64,000 nucleotides of DNA, taken from NCBI GenBank assembly GCA_964471115.1, contig CAYYFE010000017.1, forward strand, positions 11,403-75,402, given 5' to 3'. A program made the translations under genes and the position numbers. Below are positions 25,597-33,253 of this stretch, in pieces. The notes beneath the pieces are model-generated. The model was given only the letters and a program-made list of their open reading frames with translations. It was not told the origin of the DNA and ran no database searches. This DNA is from SYFT01 sp964471115 (GTDB taxonomy: Bacteria > Acidobacteriota > Vicinamibacteria > Vicinamibacterales > SCN-69-37). How positions within the stretch are numbered: position 1 is the stretch's first letter; each line of letters opens with the position of its first letter.

Positions 25597-25812
25597 ACCA
25601 TGGAGTGCCATGGAGATCCATGGAGGGTGAATGACGCGGGGTTGGGGCCCGGCGAAGCCGGGCCAGCGCGGTGTGGGTGTCACCAGCCAAGAGAACGGCC
25701 GCGATCCCCACGGTTCTCTTGACTGGTGACACCCACACCGCGCGACTGCCGCCTTCGGCGGCACCACCCCCACGGGCATTTCTTCATGGCCCTTCATGAC
25801 CTCCATGGTTGA
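25597..25812. repeat. Composite palindrome with a 30-bp inverted repeat
   Basis: Between convergent genes. The core 25667-25696 and 25713-25742 are 30-bp inverted copies differing at one base, with a 16-nt loop. Flanking it are two further small hairpins, GGCCCGGC-GAA-GCCGGGCC and GCCGCC-TTC-GGCGGC, and at the outer ends CCATGG-bearing repeats (TGCCATGGAGATCCATGGAG on the left, CTTCATGACCTCCATGG on the right). No open frame for a transposase. Acts at least as a strong two-way terminator; could be a miniature mobile element. Confidence 0.8.
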
Positions 25813-25821
25813 GGCTTTGGA

Positions 25822-27993
25822 TCACGATCCGAAGGTTCGCGTCAGCTTCAGCAACAGCGCGCGCGCGAGTGAGCGTGGGCGGTCGTCGGGCACGAAGTCG
25901 TCGCGGCGCGTGGTGTCGACGCCTTCGTTGTAGACCAGCCAGACGTCCGTGCCTTCGCGGACGTTGTACCGGAAGCGCCAGTTGAGGTCGAGCCGGCGGG
26001 TCGTCGAGTTGTACTGCACGAGCGCCGTGCCTGACAGCCGCACGTCGAGCGCGGCGCCGATGCGCAAACTGGCGAGGTGGATGTCGACCTGCTGGCGGCG
26101 GACGGGGAAGCGCAGCCGGGTGTACTGGTACGAGCCGCCCAGCTCGAGGTGCTTTGAGGCGTTCCAGGTGGGCGTGACGATGATCTGCGTGCGCCGGCCG
26201 TCGAAGTAGGTGCCGGCGCGCGCATCGATGTCGGCGCGCAGCCGTTGGCCCTGCGGCATCTGCCACGCGATCTGCAGATCCGCGAACCGATACCGCCCGG
26301 CCGGGATGTCGACCTTGCCCCCGATGCGGAAGGGCGCGGCGACGTGCTCGCGGAACCACTTCGGTTCAATCCAGCCCCCGCCGCCCGCCTTGGTGTCCCA
26401 CTGAATCCAGAACGCGTATTGACCCGACTCGAGTTCGCCGTCGCGGTTGCGGAACGTGGAGAACGCAAGCGCGCCGGGGTAGATGCGGCGGAAGAACCGG
26501 TGGCTGTTGGTGAAGATGTAGTAGTTGCCCACGGCGTTCAGGTTCGTGAAGTCGCGGCGCGGCAGAAATCCCAGATCGGGCTTGAACTGGTCTCCCACAC
26601 GCGAGTACTGCAGCGTGTAGCCCAGACCGCGGCCTGTGCGGCGCTCCCAGCGTGAGTACCACTGGCTGCGTGAGACGACGCTGGTGCCGGCGGGGAGGCG
26701 GTCGTCGAATGTCGAGGCCCACTTCAAGGTGAGGTAGTGGTCGCCGTGGACGCGGACGGAGGTGTCGGCGCCCAGCGCGAGATTGTGCGCGCCGCCGCCC
26801 GAGACCGAGGTGGCCATCACGCCGACGGTGGAAAACGGATTGATGATGGGACGGCGCAGGCGGAAGACACCAAAGTGCTGTCGCGGATCGTCACCGTGCC
26901 GGTCCGTCACCACTGAGAGCGCCCCGACATCCCACGGACCCGTTCGCCCGACCAGGCGGGCGCCCCCGAGAATGGGCACCGGTGTCTGATCGTTGGCCAG
27001 GCCGATGCGGCGCGAGTGGAAGAGCCGCACGCCGTTGGCGCCCTGGAAGTCGAACAGCCCCGAGTTCTCCTGGAAGAAACGCCGGCGCTCGGGGTAGAAC
27101 AACGGAAAGCGATCGAGCGCCACCTGCTGATCGTCCGCCTCCACCTGCGCGAAGTCGGTGTTGAGCGTCACGTCCAGCGTGAGCTGTCCGGTGACCGGCA
27201 GCTTGACGTCGAGCCCCGCTTCCCGGGATGTCCGCGCCGGCGACGTGCCCGCGCGCTCGGTGCCGGCCAGCACGTACGGCGTCACATACACGGGCCGGCG
27301 GGTGCGGATGTCGCGCACCGAGACGTCCTGCGCCAGCGACGGCCGCCGGAACGTCTGCGCCGGGTCGATGGCGGGAAAGGTCACCCGCTCGCCGGTGCGC
27401 GAGACCAGCCGCGTCAGCGTCAACCCCATGACCGTTTCCCCGGACGAGGCCGCGATGAAGCCGAGGGTGGAGAAGGGGATTCGGACTTCGACAAACCAGC
27501 CCTGGCCGGTGACCTGCGTCCGCGCGTCCCAGAAGCCGTCCCAGTTGCCGTTGGTCGTCGCGCCGTCGTCGGAGACGAGCAGGTCGAACCGCATGCCGGC
27601 CGGCGTGATGCCGAACCACTTCGAGTTCTGGTTGTCGTTGAAGGCGTCGATGTAGATCGCCAGCGTGTCGTCGCCGCTGAAGCGATCGCGATAGAGCGAG
27701 TTCATGCGGATGCCCGACGGGTCGGTGTCCCAGAACCAGCCGCCCACGTAGAGGAACTCATCGTCGTAGGCGACGCGCACCTCTGACTGCTGCGCGGGCG
27801 TGCCCCGAAACGTCGGCAGGTGCATGGTCAGCGGCAGCGGATCCACCCAGTTCCACCCGGCGTCGTCCATGCGGCCGTCCACCTCGATGGGCGCCGTCAG
27901 GCGGGTCAGAGGCAATACGGCCTGTGGCTGCGGTGTCTGGCTGGTGGCCGGCGATGGCGCCAATAGCAGCAGAACGGTGAGCAGAGAACGCAT
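25822..27993 (-). CDS. DUF5916/CBM9-type outer-membrane protein, paralogue
   Basis: 723 residues. Signal peptide (MRSLLTVLLLLAPSPATSQ). CBM9-like N-terminal part: IEVDGRMDDAGWNWVDPLPLT, VAYDDEFLYVGGWFWDTDPSGIR, KWFGITPAGM. Later RFPLFYPERRRFFQENSGLFDF corresponds to the FFPEKRQFF motif of the paralogue at 18152. The C-terminal half has barrel-like alternating strands and ends LLLKLTRTFGS with a terminal-region aromatic pattern. Exported to the outer membrane by inference. Divergent from a two-component system over about 100 bp. Ligand unknown. Confidence 0.85.
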   Translation of the reverse strand: MRSLLTVLLLLAPSPATSQTPQPQAVLPLTRLTAPIEVDGRMDDAGWNWVDPLPLTMHLPTFRGTPAQQSEVRVAYDDEFLYVGGWFWDTDPSGIRMNSLYRDRFSGDDTLAIYIDAFNDNQNSKWFGITPAGMRFDLLVSDDGATTNGNWDGFWDARTQVTGQGWFVEVRIPFSTLGFIAASSGETVMGLTLTRLVSRTGERVTFPAIDPAQTFRRPSLAQDVSVRDIRTRRPVYVTPYVLAGTERAGTSPARTSREAGLDVKLPVTGQLTLDVTLNTDFAQVEADDQQVALDRFPLFYPERRRFFQENSGLFDFQGANGVRLFHSRRIGLANDQTPVPILGGARLVGRTGPWDVGALSVVTDRHGDDPRQHFGVFRLRRPIINPFSTVGVMATSVSGGGAHNLALGADTSVRVHGDHYLTLKWASTFDDRLPAGTSVVSRSQWYSRWERRTGRGLGYTLQYSRVGDQFKPDLGFLPRRDFTNLNAVGNYYIFTNSHRFFRRIYPGALAFSTFRNRDGELESGQYAFWIQWDTKAGGGGWIEPKWFREHVAAPFRIGGKVDIPAGRYRFADLQIAWQMPQGQRLRADIDARAGTYFDGRRTQIIVTPTWNASKHLELGGSYQYTRLRFPVRRQQVDIHLASLRIGAALDVRLSGTALVQYNSTTRRLDLNWRFRYNVREGTDVWLVYNEGVDTTRRDDFVPDDRPRSLARALLLKLTRTFGS

Positions 27994-28099
27994 GCACCGA
28001 TGGTGAACAGCGCCGCGGTGGGGCGCATGTGCCGAAAGTCACGTTGTGGTCATGGGGACTTGCGGTGCGTCGGAGACTGTGTCGATACTGAGCGCGGTG

Positions 28100-29227
28100 A
28101 TGACCTCCAATCGTCCGGTCCCGCACATTGCCGGGTATCGCACGTTCGTTGCGGTGGTGGCGATCAGCTACTTCACGCTCATTGCGCTGTTGCCGTATCG
28201 CTGGGGGCCGCCCGACATGCGCTGGCTCATTCCGGTGAGCGCGGCGTACCTCATCCTGGGCGTCTGGGGCTTCGACTACGCGTCACGCGTGCGCCGGCTG
28301 CCGGTGTCGGTCGGCTACCTGCTGATCGAGTTCGCGCTGGGCATCTGGGTGAACCGCATCGCACTCGACGGCATGCTGCCGGTGATCCTGCTGCCGATCG
28401 CGGCGCAGGCCGTGTGGCTGCTGCCGCGCTGGTGGGCCCTGGGGATCTGCGCGCTGGTGGTGGTCGGCGTGAGCGGCTATCTCAGCTGGGTGCCGTCGTG
28501 GCCCGAATGGTTCAGGAACCTGGCCATCGCCACAGCGGGCGTGTCGTTCGTGGTCTTGTACGTGAGCGTGGCCGTGCGCGAGCGCAACGCGCGCGAGCGC
28601 GTCGAGGAGTTGTCGGCGCAGGTGGCCGATCTGGCCGCGGCCAACGAACGCAACCGGCTCGCGCGCGAAATTCACGACACGCTGGGCCACTACCTGACGG
28701 TGATTCACGTCCAACTCGAGGCTGCGCGCGCGCTGGCGGGTGCCGATGCGGACAAGGCCGCGCTGGCCATCAATCGTGCGCAGGCGTTGGCCAAGGACGG
28801 CCTGACGGCCGTGCGCCAGTCCGTGAAGGCGCTGCGTGAGAACCTGCCGGTCCAATCCGTGACCGATCAACTGCGCGTGCTCGTCGACGCGGTGCAGGAC
28901 GACTCGTTCTCCGTGACGCTGCAGATCGAGGGCGAGGCGCGCCCCGTTCGTCCTGCCGTGGCCCTCGCGCTGCATCGGGCTGCGCTCGAGGCGCTGACCA
29001 ACGTCCGCCGGCACGCCCGCGCCCGACGGGCCGACCTCCGGCTCGTCTTTGCCGACGATGGGCGCGTGACACTCACGGTGAAGGACGATGGCGTCGGCAG
29101 CGAGCGGACCGAGGGCGGCTTCGGCCTGACGGGCCTGCGCGAGCGCGCGGAAGACCTCGGAGGCCTCGCGCGGTGGTCCACGGCGCCCGGCGAGGGTTTC
29201 TCGCTGACGGTCGAGTTGCCCACCTGA
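28100..29227 (+). CDS. Sensor histidine kinase, NarL/DesK type
   Basis: About 375 residues from ATG 28100 (MTSNRPVPHIAGYRTF); the frame is open back to 28046 and GTG 28097 is an alternative. Five to six hydrophobic segments fill the first 170 residues. A short coiled stretch leads into a HisKA_3 dimerisation domain with REIHDTLGHYLTVIHVQLEAAR (phosphoacceptor H followed by D), then a HATPase_c domain with an N-box (EALTNVRRHARA) and G-box DDGVGSERTEGGFGLTGLRER. GATACT (28084-28089) is a plausible -10, 7-10 nt from the possible starts. Signal unknown; the membrane part lacks an obvious periplasmic sensor. Paired with the regulator at 29281 and possibly co-transcribed with a beta-oxidation pair. 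Confidence 0.87.
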   Translation: MTSNRPVPHIAGYRTFVAVVAISYFTLIALLPYRWGPPDMRWLIPVSAAYLILGVWGFDYASRVRRLPVSVGYLLIEFALGIWVNRIALDGMLPVILLPIAAQAVWLLPRWWALGICALVVVGVSGYLSWVPSWPEWFRNLAIATAGVSFVVLYVSVAVRERNARERVEELSAQVADLAAANERNRLAREIHDTLGHYLTVIHVQLEAARALAGADADKAALAINRAQALAKDGLTAVRQSVKALRENLPVQSVTDQLRVLVDAVQDDSFSVTLQIEGEARPVRPAVALALHRAALEALTNVRRHARARRADLRLVFADDGRVTLTVKDDGVGSERTEGGFGLTGLRERAEDLGGLARWSTAPGEGFSLTVELPT

Positions 29228-29230
29228 GTC

Positions 29231-29282
29231 AGATGGCGAGGTGGCGAGATGGCGAGATGGCGAAGTGGCGAGGTGGCGAGGT
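29231..29282 (+). repeat. Octamer array ARRTGGCG, 6 copies, running into a start codon
   Basis: AGATGGCG, AGGTGGCG, AGATGGCG, AGATGGCG, AAGTGGCG, AGGTGGCG, then AG and the GTG start at 29281. Each unit carries ATG or GTG. It starts a few bases after the kinase stop, so it is the whole kinase-regulator junction. Confidence 0.93.
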
Positions 29283-29940
29283 GACCACAAAGACCCGTGT
29301 CCTGATCGTCGATGACCAGGCCCTGTTTCGAGAGGGGCTGCGGACGCTGTTGTCGACGCGTGCGGATCTGGACGTGGTGGGTGAGGCCGGCGACGGGGCG
29401 CAGGCGCTGGCGCGGGTTGGCGAGCTGCAGCCCGAGGTCGTCCTGATGGACCTGCAGATGCCGGTGATGGACGGGGTCCGCGCGACGGCGGCGTTGCGCG
29501 ACCGGCATCCGGACGTGCGCGTGCTGGTCCTTACGACGTTTGATGACGAGGGGAACGTGCTGGGCGCCCTGCGGGCCGGCGCCGTCGGGTACCTGCTGAA
29601 GGACGCGTCACTCGAGACGCTGGTGTCCGCCATTCACGCCGCCGCGCGCGGCGAGTGTTTCCTGCAGAGCACGGTGACGGGCACGGTGGTCGACGCGCTG
29701 GCGCGGCTGCCCGCCTCGGGACCGTCGGCCTCGGCACTGGTGCTGCCGCTGTCACCCCGCGAGCGCGAAATTCTGGCGCTGGTGGCGACCGGGGCGTCGA
29801 ACAAGGAAATCGCCGACCGGCTGTGCCTGGCCGAAGGCACGGTCAAGAACCACGTCACCAACATCCTGGTGAAACTCGACGTGCGGGACCGGACGCAGGC
29901 CGCGCTGCGGGCGCGAACCCTGGGATTGCTGATAACCTGA
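29281..29940 (+). CDS. Response regulator, NarL/FixJ family
   Basis: 219 residues from GTG 29281. Receiver domain VLIVDDQALFREGL with paired acidic residues, phosphoacceptor D in VVLMDLQMPVMDG, T in VLVLTTFDD and K in YLLKDAS. A LuxR-type HTH follows: LSPREREILALVATGASNKEIADRLCLAEGTVKNHVTNIL. Earlier in-frame ATG/GTG codons exist but all lie in the octamer array, so the exact start is uncertain; the receiver domain begins right after GTG 29281. The next gene starts 7 nt after its stop. Confidence 0.92.
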   Translation: MTTKTRVLIVDDQALFREGLRTLLSTRADLDVVGEAGDGAQALARVGELQPEVVLMDLQMPVMDGVRATAALRDRHPDVRVLVLTTFDDEGNVLGALRAGAVGYLLKDASLETLVSAIHAAARGECFLQSTVTGTVVDALARLPASGPSASALVLPLSPREREILALVATGASNKEIADRLCLAEGTVKNHVTNILVKLDVRDRTQAALRARTLGLLIT

Positions 29941-29947
29941 AAGGATT

Positions 29948-31150
29948 GTGAGCGGTCTTTATTCGCGGGCACGCATTCCGTACGGCACGTGGGGCAACAG
30001 TTACTTTCCGGCGTGGCAGACCTCGGCGCTGGCCGAGGTGAACATCGGCCAGTTTGCCGCCGAAGGCATGGCGCGCATTCTCGGACTGCGGCGGGTGCCG
30101 CTGTCGGCGCTCGACTATCTGGTGCTCGGCTCCACCGTGCCGTGGCATTGGAAGTTCTGGAACGCGCCGATGCTGTCGGCCCTGGTGGGCCGGCGCATTC
30201 CCGGCCATCACGTCGAGCAGGCCTGCGCCACGGGCCTCCAGGCGGTGTTGTCGGCGGCGGCGCAGATCGAGTCGGGCGACCACGGCGTGGTCGGCGTCCT
30301 GACGTTCGATCGCACCAGTGATTCACCGGTCGGCGTGTTCCCCGAGCGGCGCGCGTACGAACGGACGATTGCGCTCTCGGACGTCTGGGACAACTTCGGA
30401 TTCGATCCCGCCACCGGCGGCTCGATGATCGCCACGGCCGGTCAGGCCGCGCGCAAATACAAACTTGATCGGCGCGAAGTCGACGATCTCACGTTGTACC
30501 GCTACGACCAGTACTTCAATGCGAAGGCCGCCGGCCTGCTCGAGAAGACCTGTGTGCCGCTCGACCTGCTCAACGTGCAGGGCAAGCCGCTGGGCCGGAT
30601 CGACGCCGACCTGGGCATCCGGCGCGTCACAGCCGACAGTCTGCGCGCCATGCGTGAACTGGAAACCTGTGTCACCGCGGGCGGGCAGACCCATGCGTCC
30701 GACGGCATGGCCACGCTGCTGCTGACCACCGCGGAGCGCGCGGCCGAACTGAGCCCACGGCCCGAAATCGAGATTCGTCTGGTGGCCAAGGCCGAGGCGC
30801 GCGCCAATCCGGGGCTGATGCCGGAAGCGCCGGCCATCGCCGTGCAGAAACTCCTGCGACAGTCAGGCCTGACCATGGCGGACATGGCGGTGGTGAAGAA
30901 CCACAACCCGTTTGCGGTCAACGATGCCGTGTTCGCGAAGGTGTTCAACTACGACTGGAAGAAGATGAACGAAACGGGCTGTTCACTGGTCTGGGGCCAT
31001 CCGCAGGGGCCGACGCTGACGCGGTCGCTCATCGAGGGCCTGGAGGAAACCGTCGCATTGGGCGGCGGGCATCTGTTGCTGTTTGGCTGCGCCGCCGGTG
31101 ATGTGGGCATCGCCGCCGTGTTCAGCGTGACCGACAAGGGGGCCCGGTAA
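29948..31150 (+). CDS. Thiolase-family acyl-CoA acyltransferase
   Basis: 400 residues from GTG 29948, with AAAGGA upstream. Thiolase fold: nucleophilic C93 in VEQACATGLQAV, VKNHNPFAVND in place of the NEAFA loop, WGHPQGPTLTR matching the GHP(I)G histidine motif, and LLFGCAAGDVG with the second catalytic Cys. The sequence is divergent from classical PhaA/FadA, so chain-length or substrate preference cannot be read off. It would cleave 3-oxoacyl-CoA, for example 3-oxoadipyl-CoA at the end of the box route (inference). Only 7 nt downstream of the response regulator and overlapping the next ATG (TAATG), implying one operon. Confidence 0.86.
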   Translation: MSGLYSRARIPYGTWGNSYFPAWQTSALAEVNIGQFAAEGMARILGLRRVPLSALDYLVLGSTVPWHWKFWNAPMLSALVGRRIPGHHVEQACATGLQAVLSAAAQIESGDHGVVGVLTFDRTSDSPVGVFPERRAYERTIALSDVWDNFGFDPATGGSMIATAGQAARKYKLDRREVDDLTLYRYDQYFNAKAAGLLEKTCVPLDLLNVQGKPLGRIDADLGIRRVTADSLRAMRELETCVTAGGQTHASDGMATLLLTTAERAAELSPRPEIEIRLVAKAEARANPGLMPEAPAIAVQKLLRQSGLTMADMAVVKNHNPFAVNDAVFAKVFNYDWKKMNETGCSLVWGHPQGPTLTRSLIEGLEETVALGGGHLLLFGCAAGDVGIAAVFSVTDKGAR

Positions 31151-33240
31151 TGGCGGCCGCCATGCGCACCTCCACGCTCGAAGCCCTGGGCCTGGGCTCG
31201 GTCTTGCCGATCTTCAAGCAGGGACGTCTGCCCGTCGACGCCTCGACGCTGGTGGACCAGGTATTTGGTCCGGCCGCCAGCCGTGGCGCGCTCGTCATCT
31301 CCGGCGCCAGCGGCATCGTCGGTGCCGGCAAGGTGCTGCAGCTGGGCTCGCGCCTGCAGCCGTACGGCGTCACGGTCGTCGGGCTCGACTTCCCGAATGC
31401 GCCCGACGGCCTGAGTCCCAAGTACGCCGGCCTGATCTCCACGTTTGGACGTGACCGTGCCGCCGCCATCATGTCCAACATCGTCCGCCTCAGCTACGAC
31501 GGACGGACACTGCCGGCGACGTTGCGGCAGTTCCAGCCGCGCATGCTGCTGGAGGCGATTCCCGAGATTCTCGAGGTCAAGCGCGCGCATTACGCGATGT
31601 TCCGCGCCGAATACCCGGACATCGACATCCGCTCGGTGACGTCGGGCTTCCCGATGCGCGAGCTGGGCGTGGGCATCGCACACCCCGCGTTCCCGCACGA
31701 AATCAACAAGGTCTACGAAACGGTCGAGGCCGCGCCGTCGCCGACGACGCAGTTGCTGTGGGCGTTGGGTCTGTTGCCCATGCCGGTCAGCGACGACTGG
31801 TCGTTTGTGCTCGACGTGTTGTTCTGCGGCGTCACCAACGCGTCGCTGCGGTATGCGGGCGCCACGAACATGCCGTACTGGAAGGTCGACAAGTACGTGC
31901 GGAAGCACTTCGGGCCCAACCCGATGCGCGCGCATGACGCGATCGGCGCCAAGGGCGCGAACTTCCTGACGTGGTCGTGCCTGCACCACCTGCATCAGCA
32001 CTACGGCGAGGTGTTTGCTCCGGCCGCCGAGCTGACCGAACGCAAGGATACCGGGCAGAACTGGTATCCGCCCAACCACTTCCGGCCGCTGGTCGACTGG
32101 GCGATGACCGCTTCCGACGAAGACGAGTTCACGACGTGGGTGGGCGGCGCGCTCATCCAGATGACCAGCCTCATGCTGCATGAAGATCGGTCGCACCTGA
32201 CGCAGATGAACGCCATCGGCGAACTGTGCGCGCAGTTCCGGCAGGGCGTGCTGGCGTCCATCCGCGCACTTGGCGCGGACCGCGCGCGGGCGCGCGTCGA
32301 GGCGTATCACCGGCTGCACCCGGCAGCGGCCTCGTCGGCGTGGCATCCCGAAGCGCTCGACCGTATCGAGACGCCCGAGTGGCAACAGCTGTACGTCAAC
32401 GCCGAACACGACGGCACGGTGGGCGTGATCAGCCTGAGCCGCGAGAGCTACTCACACGACGTCGACGCCGAACTCAATCGCGCGATTGACTGGCTGAAGG
32501 CGGCGAAGATCGACCGCGTCATCGTCTCCGGCGACTTCCACCTGTCGACGCAGATGGTGGGGGCCGACACGACGGCGTTTTTCCCGGCGCTGTCGCAGGT
32601 CGAGGCGGGGCAGGCGGTGTCGGCGGCATGGTCGCGCACCGCGCGCCGGCTGCACGACGAGTTCGCCACGTCGGTGGGTGTCATCACCGGCAAGCGTTGC
32701 CTGGGGGGCATGCTCGAACTGCTCACGCACTGCCACTACCTCGTGGCGGTCGACGGCGCGCAGCTCGGTTTCCCCGAAGTGACCCTGCCGGTCGTGCCGG
32801 GCATGGAAGGCTGCCACTGGCCGTTCCGCCGGGCCACCCGCGAGCAGCAGGTCAAGCTGCTCACGATGTTGCTGAGTGGGCGTCCCGTCAGCGCGACGGA
32901 CGCGACCGGCTGGCTCATTGATGCGGCCGGGCCGATGGACACCGTGTTGTCGACGGCGTGGGCGCTGGCCTCAGGCCGCGACGCCGGCGTGCCCCGGCGG
33001 CCGCTGGCCACCGGCGCCGTGTCTGGCGTGCCGTCCGCCGTGCCGGGCCTGCCGGCCGGCGGCAGCGCCGCCACCGAGGCCGCGCGCAAGGCCATCGTCG
33101 ACACCGTGCAGGCCGCGTGTGGTGCCTCACTGGCCGACGCACTGGCGATTCAGGCGCGCCATTCCGCGCAGTTCATGGTGTCGGACGCCTGCAACCGGGG
33201 CGTCGTGGGCGCCGAGTACGCCAAGACCATGAAGGTGTAG
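31150..33240 (+). CDS. 3-hydroxyacyl-CoA dehydrogenase/enoyl-CoA hydratase fusion, dehydrogenase first
   Basis: 696 residues. A Rossmann-like nucleotide site appears near the N-terminus (LVISGASGIVGAGKVLQLG, residues about 49-67), followed by a long helical region. The C-terminal part (from about 410) is crotonase-like: VGVISLSRESYSHD, VSGDFHLSTQM, GKRCLGGMLELLTHCHYLVAVD and LGFPEVTLPVVPG carry both glutamates expected in a hydratase. FadB/FadJ-type enzymes have the hydratase at the N-terminus; here the order is reversed, and motif I is GASGIVGAG rather than GxGxMG. Translationally coupled to the thiolase, so the two probably complete one beta-oxidation turn. Dehydrogenase assignment is less sure than hydratase. 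Confidence 0.75.
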   Translation: MAAAMRTSTLEALGLGSVLPIFKQGRLPVDASTLVDQVFGPAASRGALVISGASGIVGAGKVLQLGSRLQPYGVTVVGLDFPNAPDGLSPKYAGLISTFGRDRAAAIMSNIVRLSYDGRTLPATLRQFQPRMLLEAIPEILEVKRAHYAMFRAEYPDIDIRSVTSGFPMRELGVGIAHPAFPHEINKVYETVEAAPSPTTQLLWALGLLPMPVSDDWSFVLDVLFCGVTNASLRYAGATNMPYWKVDKYVRKHFGPNPMRAHDAIGAKGANFLTWSCLHHLHQHYGEVFAPAAELTERKDTGQNWYPPNHFRPLVDWAMTASDEDEFTTWVGGALIQMTSLMLHEDRSHLTQMNAIGELCAQFRQGVLASIRALGADRARARVEAYHRLHPAAASSAWHPEALDRIETPEWQQLYVNAEHDGTVGVISLSRESYSHDVDAELNRAIDWLKAAKIDRVIVSGDFHLSTQMVGADTTAFFPALSQVEAGQAVSAAWSRTARRLHDEFATSVGVITGKRCLGGMLELLTHCHYLVAVDGAQLGFPEVTLPVVPGMEGCHWPFRRATREQQVKLLTMLLSGRPVSATDATGWLIDAAGPMDTVLSTAWALASGRDAGVPRRPLATGAVSGVPSAVPGLPAGGSAATEAARKAIVDTVQAACGASLADALAIQARHSAQFMVSDACNRGVVGAEYAKTMKV

Positions 33241-33253
33241 TAGGGTTCCGGGC

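Noticed and set aside
25597..25812. Insertion sequence
   Set aside because: Only 216 bp with no coding capacity and no visible target duplication; kept as a palindromic repeat.
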